A stretch of DNA of 64,000 nt from Myxocyprinus asiaticus (taxonomy: Eukaryota > Chordata > Actinopteri > Cypriniformes > Catostomidae). Under the pieces are notes generated by a model. That model saw nothing but the letters and a program-made list of their open reading frames with translations, ran no database searches and was not told the DNA's origin. The stretch covers positions 27,797,826-27,861,825 of the forward strand of contig NC_059362.1 of the NCBI RefSeq assembly GCF_019703515.2, read 5' to 3'. The position numbers were made by a program, and so were the translations under genes. Of this stretch, positions 10,867 to 19,889 are shown piece after piece. Positions within the stretch are counted from its first letter, which is position 1. Each line of letters opens with the position of its first letter.

Positions 10867-12151
10867 AATTAGCATGTGCTATAATCTCTATGTACAATGC
10901 AATTTTTTTTTTTTTTTTTTTTGCTGAAATTGTGTTTGTCCCTATACAAATAAATAAATAATAAAAACATAAATCAATAGTCAAGTATACAATAGGTAAA
11001 GCTGAGATGCAGGGGGATATGGACATATCTTTTATTCAGAAAATAAACTATTGTTCATGGAAATGAACATGAACAGCATATATTTAATTTAAACAATAAT
11101 ATCAATAATGTTATAATGTACACATTCAACATATTTATTTATTCTGTTCCTGAGCAATTTTGAGTTGAAGCTACCTTTTAAAGATAGTTACTACACTACA
11201 AGCTATTAAAAAATGACCTAACTACACTGAAGTATTATCTTTATTATTAAATATAATTATCAGTATTAAACAACATTTGAACAGATACACCAGTGTGTAA
11301 ATAAATGTAAACACATTCATGTAAATAAATTAATTGAAAACAGTGGTGAACAGCAGCATTTAACTAGATAGCAACAAATATAACTTGAATTAATGCGTAG
11401 GGTATTCTGCGTGAAACACAAATCCTTTAATATGGTTCATGTACATGAATCCTCCAAACAAACTATTCACTCGAATGAATCGAACTCCCCAGTTCTTTCT
11501 ATGAGAGGGAGTGGGCAGTTTAGGAATGCTTTATATACATGAATCATCCAAATGAACTGATTCACTGCAATGAATCAGACTTTCTAAAGATTCATATGAA
11601 AGAGCCTTTTAAGAGAGCACATTCAATCAGTGTTCTTGAATAGTGTACACATAAACAAATGGTCATATGGGTGAAAGCGTGTCAGGAAAATTTTGTGAAT
11701 GGAATTTATTTTTCCAGGACAGATGGCCAAAACTGGAACGAGCCTGGGAAAACATGGATGGGTGGTAACTCAACATAAGCGGTCTTTAAAGCACACACAG
11801 ATATATGCACACATGTGAGAGTTTGAAAGCAGCCAAGAAACAGCGAGCGGGTACAAAATTGAGTCGATACAGCACCCAGTTTTCCATTCATCACACTATA
11901 TTTGTAACACAGTTTTTGTTCCTGGGTAGTAAGTGTTATTTGCTAATTGCTTATGCCTCAAAAGTATAGAAGATGGCTATTATTCCCCACAAACTTTGCT
12001 TTTGTGACCAGGACAGTGATATTTTGAAAATGACCTATTTCCAATGAGAAAACGGGCAAATTTGAGTCTTTTTGTTCACGTAAAGTCAGAAAAAAACAAC
12101 ATATGAATCCAAATGAACATGTATTCATACTAATGTAATACAAAAATGACT
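10867..12151. other. Unassigned AT-rich stretch
   Basis: No convincing gene. It contains a T-run at 10,903-10,922 and two similar stretches with ATGAATC and TCCAAA (11,440-11,475 and 11,540-11,575), nothing more. Confidence 0.4.
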
Positions 12152-12219
12152 ACAAAAGATTTAGAAGTGAGTAGTTTTTCGAGAGAATTATGATTATACT
12201 GGAAGTCCCCAAATGTAGT

Positions 12220-12836
12220 CTCTCATCATGTTCTCGTTATACTGTCCTTGGTAGCGGTGTTCAAAATCCAAAATATCCTGATGGAAGCACTTGCCTTGCT
12301 CCTCCGAGTATTGAATTTATTAAGATGAGCATCAAGGATATGGACTTTGAGGGACATCCTACATCCCATTGTGCCATAGTTCTTCACCAGAGTCTCAACC
12401 AGCTCCACATAGTTTTCGGCCTTGTGATTTCCCTGGAAGCCCCAAACCACTGCGACAAAGCTGTTCCAAGCCGCTTTCTCCTTACTAGTGAGCTTCTTGG
12501 GGAATTCATTGCACTCCAGGATCTTCTTCATCTGTGGTCCGACGAAGACACCGGCTTTGACCTTTGCCTCAGACAGCTTAGGGAATAAGTCTTGAAGGTA
12601 CTTGAAGGCTTCCAACTCCTTATCTAGAGCTCTGACAAATTGTTTCATAAGGCCCAATTTGATGTGCAGTGGTGGCATCAGCACCTTCCGGGGGTCCACC
12701 AGTGGCTCCCACCTGACGTTGTTCCTCCCCACAGAGAACTCGGTCCGCTGTGACCAGTCCCACCTGTGTAGTGCTCCTTGGTGTCCCTGCTGTCCCAAAG
12801 GCAAAGATAGCAGGGAAACTTGGTAAAACCGCCTTG
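12220..12836 (-). pseudogene. Multicopy repeat-borne ORF, C-terminal part
   Basis: Read on the minus strand from the Gypsy insertion, the frame gives GGFTKFPCYLCLWDS, then RTEFSVGRNNVRWEPLVDP, LMPPLHIKLGLMKQFVRAL, KIPECNEF-like and AWNSFVAVVWGF blocks, ending near KVHILDAHLNKF, where a frameshift occurs. I recall this sequence as a protein found in very many copies in fish and some other animal genomes, always annotated as uncharacterised. No catalytic motif is evident to me, apart from a possible metal-binding CYLCLW pair. It continues the frame of 17,905-18,385 across the Gypsy insertion. Confidence 0.65.
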
Positions 12837-12841
12837 GAGAC

Positions 12842-13248
12842 TGTAACACAACTTCATAGCAGAAGGGAAGAGAACACAGGGAAGCGGGTTTTCCAGGCTC
12901 AGGTAAGATTTTTAATCAGCCATTTCAATGCTTTACAACTTCACAAACTCATCAACTTCACAGGCACGTAGTCACTTAAACACATCAGCTTCACAGGCAC
13001 GTAGTTAGTTAGACACATCAGCTTCACAAACACAACAGATTAAATGCAACAGCTTCAGGAGCACCATGGCCTTCCTTGTTCCAGACTCTCTCTCTCTCCT
13101 CTGCTGGTGGCGTGGCTGCTTATATGCTACTCTTTCCATGCTCAATGGAATTAGAGACAGGTGTTAAACATAATCTAGCTCAGGTGCAAGCGCTCTTACC
13201 GCTTTCTCTCTCTCTGGATGGATGCTTGACAACGCCCCCACTGCCACA
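12842..13248 (-). repeat. Gmr1-like element, 3' LTR
   Basis: 407 bp, homologous to the 5' LTR at about 17,527-17,899. It is longer because a unit of about 35 bases (around TTCACAGGCACGTAGT, 12,958-13,025) is tandemly duplicated here and single in the other LTR. Confidence 0.9.
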
Positions 13249-13263
13249 TATCCCCACCGCCCG
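13249..13263 (-). promoter_or_regulatory. Polypurine tract of the Gmr1-like element
   Basis: On the minus strand the bases directly before the 3' LTR read GGGCGGTGGGGATA. A purine-rich stretch next to the 3' LTR is the expected plus-strand primer site. Confidence 0.7.
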
Positions 13264-13359
13264 ACTCAGGCCGGGGAGACATCTGGCCTGTCTACCATTC
13301 CCCCCCCCCATTCCTGGAAAGGAAGTCGGCGACAGCCATCTGCGCTCCCGGTCTGTGGA

Positions 13360-13980
13360 CTATCTTGAATTAAATGGCTGAAGAGCCAGATACCAATGGG
13401 TGATCCGCGCATTGATATCTTTCATGCGGTGGAGCCATTGGAGTGGGGCATGATCCAAACAGAGGGTGAAGGCCCGCCCCAACAGGTAGTACCAGAGAGT
13501 GAGGACCACCCACTTGATGGCGAGACACTCCTTTTCTACGGTGCTGTACTTAGTCTCCCTCAGCGAGAGCTTGTGGCTAATATACAGCACTGGGCACTCC
13601 TCCCCCTCCACCACCTGCAAGAGTACGGCCCCCAGCCCTCTGTCTGAAGTGTCCGTCTGCAAGACAAAAGGGAGAGAGAAATCGGGTGAATGTAAAAGCG
13701 GCCTCCCGCAAAGCATGGCTTTAACCTGTGTAAACGCCTGTTGACACTGCTCTGTCCACTGGACAGGGTCTGGAGCTCCCTTTATAATGAGATCAGTCAG
13801 TGGGCTGGTGACATCCGAATAATTAGGCACGAATCTCCTATAATAGCCAGGCAGCCCCAGGAACTGTCTCACCCCCTTTTTGGTCTTGGGCCTCAGGCAG
13901 GTCGCAATCAATTTGGGGACACACCTGCCCATGGCCCAAGTGGAACCCCAGATACCGTACCTCCACCCGCCCAATCATGC
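13360..13980 (-). pseudogene. Gmr1-like RNase H and RT connection domain
   Basis: The frame gives TKKGVRQFLGLPGYYRRFVP (RT connection), then FVLQTDTSDRGLGAVLLQ with the first RNase H Asp, KYSTVEKECLAIKW with the Glu, and LCLDHAPLQWL with the next Asp. The enzyme would remove RNA from the RNA/DNA hybrid. It follows RT directly, and after it come only the polypurine tract and LTR. No integrase lies downstream, which supports the Gmr1 order. Confidence 0.87.
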
Positions 13981-14790
13981 ACTTCTTGGGGTTTGCTGTG
14001 AGTCCCGCTCGTTGCAGCGATCGCAGAACCGCCCTCTGCTGCATGTGCCGCTGCCAATCATTGCTGTAAATGATGGTGTCATCTAAATAGGCAGTGGCGT
14101 AAGCTGAATGCGGTCTGTGGATTCGGTCCATGAGACGCTGAAACGTAGCCGGAGCTCCAAACAAACCGAACGGAAGTGTCACAAATTGGTGTAATCCAAA
14201 CGGTGTGGAGAAGGCTGTTTTTTTCATGGGAAATTGGTGTCAAGGGGATCTGCCAATAACCCTTTGTTAAATCCAGTGTTGAATAAAATCGAGCAGTGCC
14301 CAACCGATCGAGCAACTCATCAACGCGAGGCATTGGGTATGTGTCAAATTTAGACACCATGTTGATTTTTCTATAATCCACACAGAACCGTACAGACCCG
14401 TCGCTCTTAGGAACTATAACAACCAGGCTGGACCAATCGCTGTGGGATTCCTCTATTACCCCCATATCGAGCATTGCATCCAATTCTTCCTGGACAATTT
14501 TCTTTTTGTGTTCGGGCAATCGGTAGGAAAGGCTACGTACCACCACCCCCGGCTCAGTCTCAATGTGGTGCTAGATGAGGTTCGTATGACCTGGTAGAGG
14601 GGAAAACACGTCTGCAAACTCCTGTTGCAACTTGGCAACCTCTGCAAGTTTATACGGTGAGAGGTGGTCTCCGCAAGTGACCGGGTCAAATGATTGTGTT
14701 TTGTATTCACCTCCAGCCCGACCTCCGCCCTCTCTGGAACTACCGTAGCCAATGTCACAGGAACTGCCTCCCTCCACAATTTCAGGAGGT
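13975..14790 (-). pseudogene. Gmr1-like reverse transcriptase, frameshifted
   Basis: The N-terminal block runs from about 14,775 (LQQEFADVFSPLPGHTNLI, then a stop near 14,570) into SYRLPEHKKKIVQEELDAML and SSLVVIVPKSDGSVRFCVDY at 14,546-14,380. Motif A-like STLDLTKGYWQIPL precedes a frameshift near 14,228. The frame is regained with TAFSTPFGLHQFVTLPFGL, GAPATFQRLMD and the catalytic YLDDTIIYS near 14,085. The order and spacing are those of a Ty3/Gypsy RT. The frameshift and stop exclude a functional product. Confidence 0.9.
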
Positions 14791-15990
14791 TGAGGTGATA
14801 AATTTGATGTGTGCCCCCTCTATCAGTTCACTTTACCTCATAATCGAGATCCCCCACTCATCGTGTGACCTCAAAGGGTCCTTGCCACTTGGCGAGTAAG
14901 TTGGAGCTCAATGTGGGGAATAATATGAGTACCTTATCTCCCGGTGCAAATTCCCACAGCCGAGTTCCCCTGTCATACAGTCGGCTCTGTCATTCTTGAG
15001 CTTGGAGCAAATTCTCCTGTGTTCGTTTCCCCAGAGAGTGGAGTTTTGCTCTAAGATCAAGAATGTATTGAATTTCATTCTTACTGTTTGAAGGTCCCTC
15101 CTCCCAAGCTTTGTGTATGACATCAAGCACGAAGCGTGAACGCCACCCATACAGCAGCTTGAATGGGGAAAACCCAGTGGAGGCTTGCGGGACCTCTCGT
15201 ACTGCGAATAAAAGGGGATCGAGCCATTTGTCCCAATTTATAGCATCCTCGTGCACGAACTTATGAATCATGTTCTTAAAGGTTTTATTAAATTGCTCCA
15301 CCAGGCCATCCGTCTGTGGATGGTAAACGCTGGTGCGGATTGATTTAATGCCCAATAATTCGTAAAGCTCGCGTAGAGTCCGTGACATAAAGTTTGTGCC
15401 CTGATCGGTGAGGATATCTTTCGGAATCCCCACCCGGGAGATTATTTTGAAGAGTGCCTCCGCAACACTGCATGCTGAGATGTTGCGCAGGGGCACTGCT
15501 TCAGGATATCGCGTTGCATAGTCTACTAGGACTAATACAAAGCGATGTCCGCGTGCTGACCGCTCAAATGGCCCGACAAGGTCCATGCCAATTCTCTCGA
15601 AGGGGCCCTCGATCAGTGGAAGGGGGCGTAATGGCGCTTTTGTGGTGGCTGGTGGATTCAGCAACTGATATTCGCTGCATGCCGCACACCAACTGTGAAC
15701 ATCACCACCAATGCCCGGCCAGTGAAAACGGGCTATTAGTCGGTTCAGTGTTTTTCTTTCCCCTAAGTGGCCCATCATCGGATTATAATGAGCCGCCTGG
15801 AACACCATTTCCCAGCAGCTCTGCGGTATTAAGAGCTGGGTTGTATCTTCCTTTGTTTGAGCATCCTGCGTCACTCTATACAACCGCTCGTTTATAATCG
15901 TGAAATAGGGATATGAAAGTGCGACATTCGGCTGGAGTTGTTGACCATCGATCACTCTCACTTGGTCGAAGGCGTGCTTGAGGGTTTCGT
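14790..15990 (-). pseudogene. Gmr1-like integrase, located upstream of RT
   Basis: The open part at 14,990-15,961 shows the zinc-binding HHCC module (HYNPMMGHLG, then WCAACSEYQ) and the DDE core: MDLVGPF with the first Asp, LTDQGTNFMS with the second, and VEQFNKTFKN with the Glu. The C-terminal region continues past a stop near 14,990 (FAPGDKVLILFP- and KWQGPFEVT-like blocks at 14,940-14,870) and runs straight into the RT leader. The integrase inserts the cDNA into the genome. Its place between protease and RT is copia-like, although its sequence is Gypsy-type. Confidence 0.9.
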
Positions 15991-16180
15991 CTCACGACTG
16001 CTCCAAAGGGAAATCCTTCGGGAAATCCTCTGAGGATGGGCAGAGCTGACGAAGACGGCCCCGGCTCCGCCTCCCCTGCCAGAGCATCGCACATTTCACA
16101 TCTCATCGCTTTTGTGCAGGACCAATCCGCACATATTCCTTTTAACACATTTCTGAATTCAGGCCAATTAGTCCCCAAAA

Positions 16181-16600
16181 TCAGCAGATGGGTGAGGCGG
16201 GAACTAACCGCGGCCTCCACTCTATGTTTTTTCCCCCAAATTTTATCACAAATGTCACCACGGGGTAATTGTAAATATCCCCATGCACACACTTCACCCT
16301 CACCCTTTTGGTCGTGCCCAAAGCCTCACGTTGAACCAAGCGTTGGTGGATAGTGGTTTGATTACAACCCGTGTCCACCAATGCTTGGTGAGTACCCCCT
16401 TTGACTCTTACCGGTATCCGGTATGCTCCGGCCTGATCGGGGGCAGCCTGCGGAGTGTCGGGGTTCTGGACCACCATCCCCAACTCCATCACAGGGCATT
16501 GATCCCCGCAACTCCAGCAGGCCGGCCCAGGTGCCACGCCCGCACCTGCATCGGCAGACACTTCCACCAGAGGGGGAGAGCGGCGGAGCACTGTCGATGT
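16181..16600 (-). pseudogene. Gmr1-like zinc knuckle and aspartic protease
   Basis: The frame first gives a damaged zinc knuckle (CWSCGDQCPVM, in which the segment with the His appears deleted), then the protease with the active-site motif ALVDTGCNQTTIHQRLV and a following VRVKCVHGDIYNYPV strand. The protease would cut the gag-pol polyprotein. This frame differs from that of the upstream gag by one base, so a frameshift lies near 16,600-16,640. Confidence 0.82.
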
Positions 16601-17483
16601 TAGGGGTGGTGCAAACCCCCACGTGCAGGGAACTGGCTTCAGCAGCGGGACTCCTCACCTCCACGGGGCAGGAACGGGCTCTGGGGAGAGAGCAGAGTGA
16701 GAGAGAAGAGGGGAGGGGGAAGAGAATGGGGGAAACATAGAGGGAGGGGAGAGAGAGTTGGAGGGCTCTTCCACCCCTCGGGTACGCCATCATATGGTCC
16801 TCCGCCAATTGGACTGCTTCCTCTAGCGACGCCAGTTGGTGACACTGGACCCATTCTGCCATCCTCTCCAGTAGCCGAAGGATCAGCTGCTCCAGCGCCA
16901 CCTGGTCGATAATTCCCTCGATGCCACAGTCCCCCGCCAGCAGCCATTTTCGGCAGGCATCTCAAAGTCGTTGGGAGAAGGCAAACAGGTGGCCGGACTT
17001 TTCCAATTCCATGGACCAGAAGAGTTGCTGGTACTGTTCTGGACTTCGGCCAACCCATTGCAGTATGGTCTTCTTTAGGTCACTGTAGTCCAGGAGACTA
17101 GCCGCCGGCAGTTATTGGGCTGCGAGTTGGGGCAACAAAGGAACGAGCAATAAAGGAACGAGCCGGGCTGCCCATTGAGCTTGCGGCCAGCCCCAGATCT
17201 CAGCAGTCTGCTCAAAGAGGTCCAGGAAGGCTTCTGGGTCATCCTCCGCCCCCATCTTCATGAGCACGGGTGGAGGCATGGGGCTGCTGTTGTCTGGGGA
17301 CGCAGCCAGGGCTTTCCGCTGACTTAGGAGGCTCCGGATCGCCTGCCGGTCCTCTGCCTGAGCTCTGAGGATCTCGTGGAACCGACGATCTTGGTCCTCC
17401 TGGAGCTCAAGCAGGGCCTGTTGGTGGGAGTGGTGTAGGCCGGCGAGGGACTTGAGGACCTCGGCCAATGGTGAGGACTCCAT
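16362..17483 (-). pseudogene. Gmr1-like gag with SCAN-like capsid domain
   Basis: The start is the ATG at 17,483 (MESSPLAEVLKSL), shortly after the primer site. A coiled-coil-like segment (HHSHQQALLELQEDQDRRFH) is followed by DDPEAFLDLFEQTAEIWGWP and, from about 17,060 to 16,780, a block resembling the SCAN domain: DACRKWLLAGD, VALEQLILRLLERMAEWVQ, CHQLASLEEAVQLAEDHM. The frame is open from 17,483 to 16,362 apart from two stops, TAA at 17,112-17,114 and TGA at 16,962-16,964. Published work derives the vertebrate SCAN domain from a Gmr1-like capsid. The similarity seen here fits that. Confidence 0.85.
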
Positions 17484-17507
17484 GAGGCGTACCGACTTTG
17501 TTCTTGA

Positions 17508-17525
17508 TCCCGGGTTTCGGCACCA
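17508..17525 (-). promoter_or_regulatory. Primer binding site matching tRNA-Phe
   Basis: On the minus strand the bases just inside the 5' LTR read TGGTGCCGAAACCCGGGA. This is the complement of the 3' end of vertebrate tRNA-Phe (TCCCGGGTTTCGGCA plus CCA), an 18-base match by recall of the tRNA sequence. Confidence 0.8.
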
Positions 17526-17526
17526 G

Positions 17527-17899
17527 CATAACAACTTCACAGCAGAAGGGAAGGAGAACACAGGGAAGCGGGTTTTCCAGGCTCAGGTAAGACTTTTAAT
17601 CGGCCACTTCAATGCTTTACAACTTCACAAACTCATCAACTTCACAGGCACGTAGTTAGTTAGACACATCAGTTTTACAAACACAACAGATTAAATGCAA
17701 CAGCTTCAGGAGCACCATGGCCTTCCTTGTGCCAGACTCTCTCTCTCTCCTCTGCTGGTGGCGTGGCTGCTTATATGCCGCTCTCCCCATGCTCACTGGA
17801 ATTAAAGACAGGTGTTAAACATAATCTAGCTCAGGTGCAAGCGCACATACCGCTTTCTCTCTCTCTGGACGGACGCTTGACCACGCCCCCGCTGCCACA
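17527..17899 (-). repeat. Gmr1-like element, 5' LTR
   Basis: About 372 bp, starting TGTGGCAGCGGGGGCGTGG on the minus strand and closely similar to 12,842-13,248. The inner edge is uncertain by a few bases, because the copies differ there (TTACA against TTATGC). Confidence 0.88.
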
Positions 17900-17904
17900 G
17901 AGAC

Positions 17905-18385
17905 CCATCAGGAATGCCACCATTTTGAAGTCTCCTATTACCTCCCAGTCATACTTCAAGGCATCCAGCAAGGTCTTGATGCTGTTGTAATCCTCTTTGA
18001 GGTGCAACGAGTGAGCCAAGGGAAGAGACGGGTACTTGTTACCATTATGGAGCAGCACGGCTTTGAGGCTCCTGGATGAGCTCTCAATGAAGAGGCACCA
18101 CTCATTCTGGTTACAGGCGATTCCGATTGCCTCGAACAGACTGGTCACATTGTGGCAGAAGCAGAGCCCATCTTGACGGGTGAAGAAGCTGGAAAAAGGT
18201 TGGTGATGCTTCCACTGATCTGCGACTTGCACACTTTCATCCAACAAGTTCCACTGCTTGAGCCTAGACGTCAAAAGCTCGGCATTGGACTTGGTGAGAC
18301 CAAGTTCTCTAATCAAGTTGTTGAGGTCTTTTTGGTTGGGGTAGTATGGGTTTCTCTCCTCAGCTCCACCTCTGAAATCCCTCAA
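17905..18385 (-). pseudogene. Multicopy repeat-borne ORF, N-terminal part
   Basis: The frame reads EERNPYYPNQKDLNNLIREL, LTKSNAELLTSRLKQWNLL, FTRQDGLCFCHNV, EWCLFIESSSRSLKAVLLHN and DWEVIGDFKMVAFLMGL. It then runs into the Gypsy 5' LTR. The frame resumes after the insertion at 12,836. The true N-terminus is missing: before EERN the sequence joins the inverted copy of the C-terminus. The function is unknown, and family identity rests on my recall of multicopy fish proteins. Confidence 0.65.
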
Positions 18386-18604
18386 AGTCCATATCCTTGA
18401 TGTTCATCTTGATAAGGAGAACATGGGAGCGTACTCGGAGGAGCAAGCTGAGCACTTCCATCAGGATATACTGGACTTTGAATGCCGCTACCAAGGACAG
18501 TATAACGAAAACATGATGGGAGACTACATTTGAGGGCTGATTCATGAAAGTGATTTACAGCATAATCATAAATCTAAAAACGACTCACTTCTAAATCTTT
18601 TGTT
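18386..18604 (+). pseudogene. Inverted copy of the multicopy ORF C-terminus
   Basis: Read on the plus strand this gives NMGAYSEEQAEHFHQDILDF and RYQGQYNENMMGDYI, followed by a TGA stop where Trp is expected. The same C-terminal block is present on the minus strand at the other end (12,200-12,330). The two copies form the long inverted ends of the element. Confidence 0.7.
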
Positions 18605-18849
18605 GTGAATACATTCAGTCCATCATGTTTGTACAAAGCTAAGGTAAATTACATCTTATCTGTGTGTTTGGAAGTGTTTAGTTCAGCATGCCTCGCTGGT
18701 CTGACAGGCTCCATGAACGCATGCGCTGATTGTATGTGATCGCGCTGGCTGATGTCAATCAAACACACTGCGCTCTGTTTATCAGCTGCTCTCTGCTCTC
18801 TTTTCGACAAATAATAAAACAAACTTTTTTTAATCCAGGTAACAAGCAA

Positions 18850-18979
18850 TGAGAGGGTCTGTATCAGAGTAAACATTTAGCAAAGTAAAAGTTGCAACAA
18901 ATTTCATTACTCAAGAAAGTAACATTTTTGAAAAAAGCTACTGAAGTACAGTATTTATACTTCGTTACTTTACACCACT
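18850..18979. mobile_element. hAT end fragment
   Basis: The stretch ends TTACTTTACACCACTG. Its complement, CAGTGGTGTAAAGTAA, is a common terminal motif of fish hAT repeats, and the interior has the expected ACTCAAGAAAGTAAC. The other end is not found. Confidence 0.45.
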
Positions 18980-19645
18980 GCCAGTAACTGACTAGTCGAT
19001 TAATGGGGTCCACTACTAACATTAATATTTTAGTGGTGGTGGTTTAAAGTTGAAAGACGCAAATTCTTGGAGAGCGTTTTTGGGTGATTATAGCTTGCTG
19101 TGCTTAAAAGTGAATAATAGTCAGGACAGCAAGAAGTTTTGTCTCTTTAATGCTTTAAGTTTAGTCCATTTGTGCACTGCTGCTGTTACAGCCATCATAG
19201 CACTGCATCAACAACACATTACAAGACGATCACTGTTGGATGTTAAATCCTCTGCTTTGAGTAACACTTCTGTATTTGTGAGGTGCTGTGGAGAGATTAA
19301 ACTCTTTTGCTGATTCTGTCTCACACTACTAATATAAATAGTTGCAGTTAGAAAGGTTAAACTGTTCGATGTCGTGAACTAGATACGTACCCACATCATT
19401 ACCTTGCAGTTCTGCGCTTTTTAATTATTTTGCCTTTTTATTTGTTGAATATATCTGTTAGTTACCATGTTGAGGTGGTGTGTTTAGAGTCTGTATATAC
19501 CTCTGAAACGCATCTGGTCAGGGTCACGTGAACAAAACAGAGCCTATATTATACATTATTATCCTTAACATTGACTAGACGTTCAAACAACCGACGGACT
19601 AGTCGATTATGAAAACTGGTAGTTTTGCACATCGCTAGTCTCTGT
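18980..19645. mobile_element. Possible MITE with ACTAGTCGA subterminal motifs
   Basis: GACTAGTCGATTAATGG at 18,989 and GGACTAGTCGATTATG near 19,598 lie near the two ends, and GCACATCGCTAGTC closes the right side. The same start (GGGATGTGCGAGACTAGTCG) recurs at 63,010. Ends and target duplication are not resolved. The interior has no recognised coding frame. Confidence 0.35.
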
Positions 19646-19889
19646 TTATTAAGCTTGTATATGAGAAAGTATTTTGACCAAAAAAATTACATCACATTTA
19701 ACTCTAGAGATCTTACCATTAAATGTTAGTGGTAGTTTTCACACATGATCCAATAGAGCCAGCAGATGTTGGGGGAACATTCAAGTCATGTCTTACAGCT
19801 ATTTCAACCCCAAATGGAAAATGATACCTTGGAAGAATAGCTAAAAAGGTGCAGCCTTACCAGACAGGGTCTCATATTATGGTGTAGAC

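Larger units (their letters stand above)
12842..17899 (-). mobile_element. Gmr1-like Ty3/Gypsy LTR retrotransposon, complete in outline
   Basis: This is a minus-strand element of 5,058 bp bounded by LTRs that start TGTGGCAG and end TTACA. It is flanked by an exact 5-bp target duplication GAGAC (12,837-12,841 and 17,900-17,904). In transcription order it holds a tRNA-Phe primer site, gag with SCAN-like capsid, protease, integrase, reverse transcriptase, RNase H and a polypurine tract. Integrase lies upstream of RT, unlike ordinary Gypsy elements. That order is the hallmark of the Gmr1 group described from cod and other deuterostomes. Stops and frameshifts in gag and pol make this copy inactive. 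Confidence 0.9.
12152..18604. mobile_element. Element with long inverted ends carrying a multicopy ORF, split by a Gypsy insertion
   Basis: The outer ends are inverted copies of one another: ACAAAAGATTTAGAAGTGAG at 12,152 and its complement ending at 18,604. Similarity continues inward for roughly 200 bases. The repeated part encodes the C-terminus of the ORF described below, in opposite orientations at the two ends. The middle is interrupted by the Gmr1-like Gypsy element 12,842-17,899, with target duplication GAGAC. Without that insertion the element would be about 1.4 kb. The class of this element is not known to me. The long inverted ends suggest a foldback or DNA-transposon origin. Confidence 0.65.

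Noticed and set aside
12190..12826. Plus-strand open frames of up to 132 codons
   Set aside because: They are antisense to the recognised C-terminal ORF of the inverted-end element.
13396..16912. Numerous plus-strand open frames of 60-147 codons
   Set aside because: They run antisense to the RT, integrase, protease and gag of the Gmr1-like element, whose minus-strand motifs are unmistakable.
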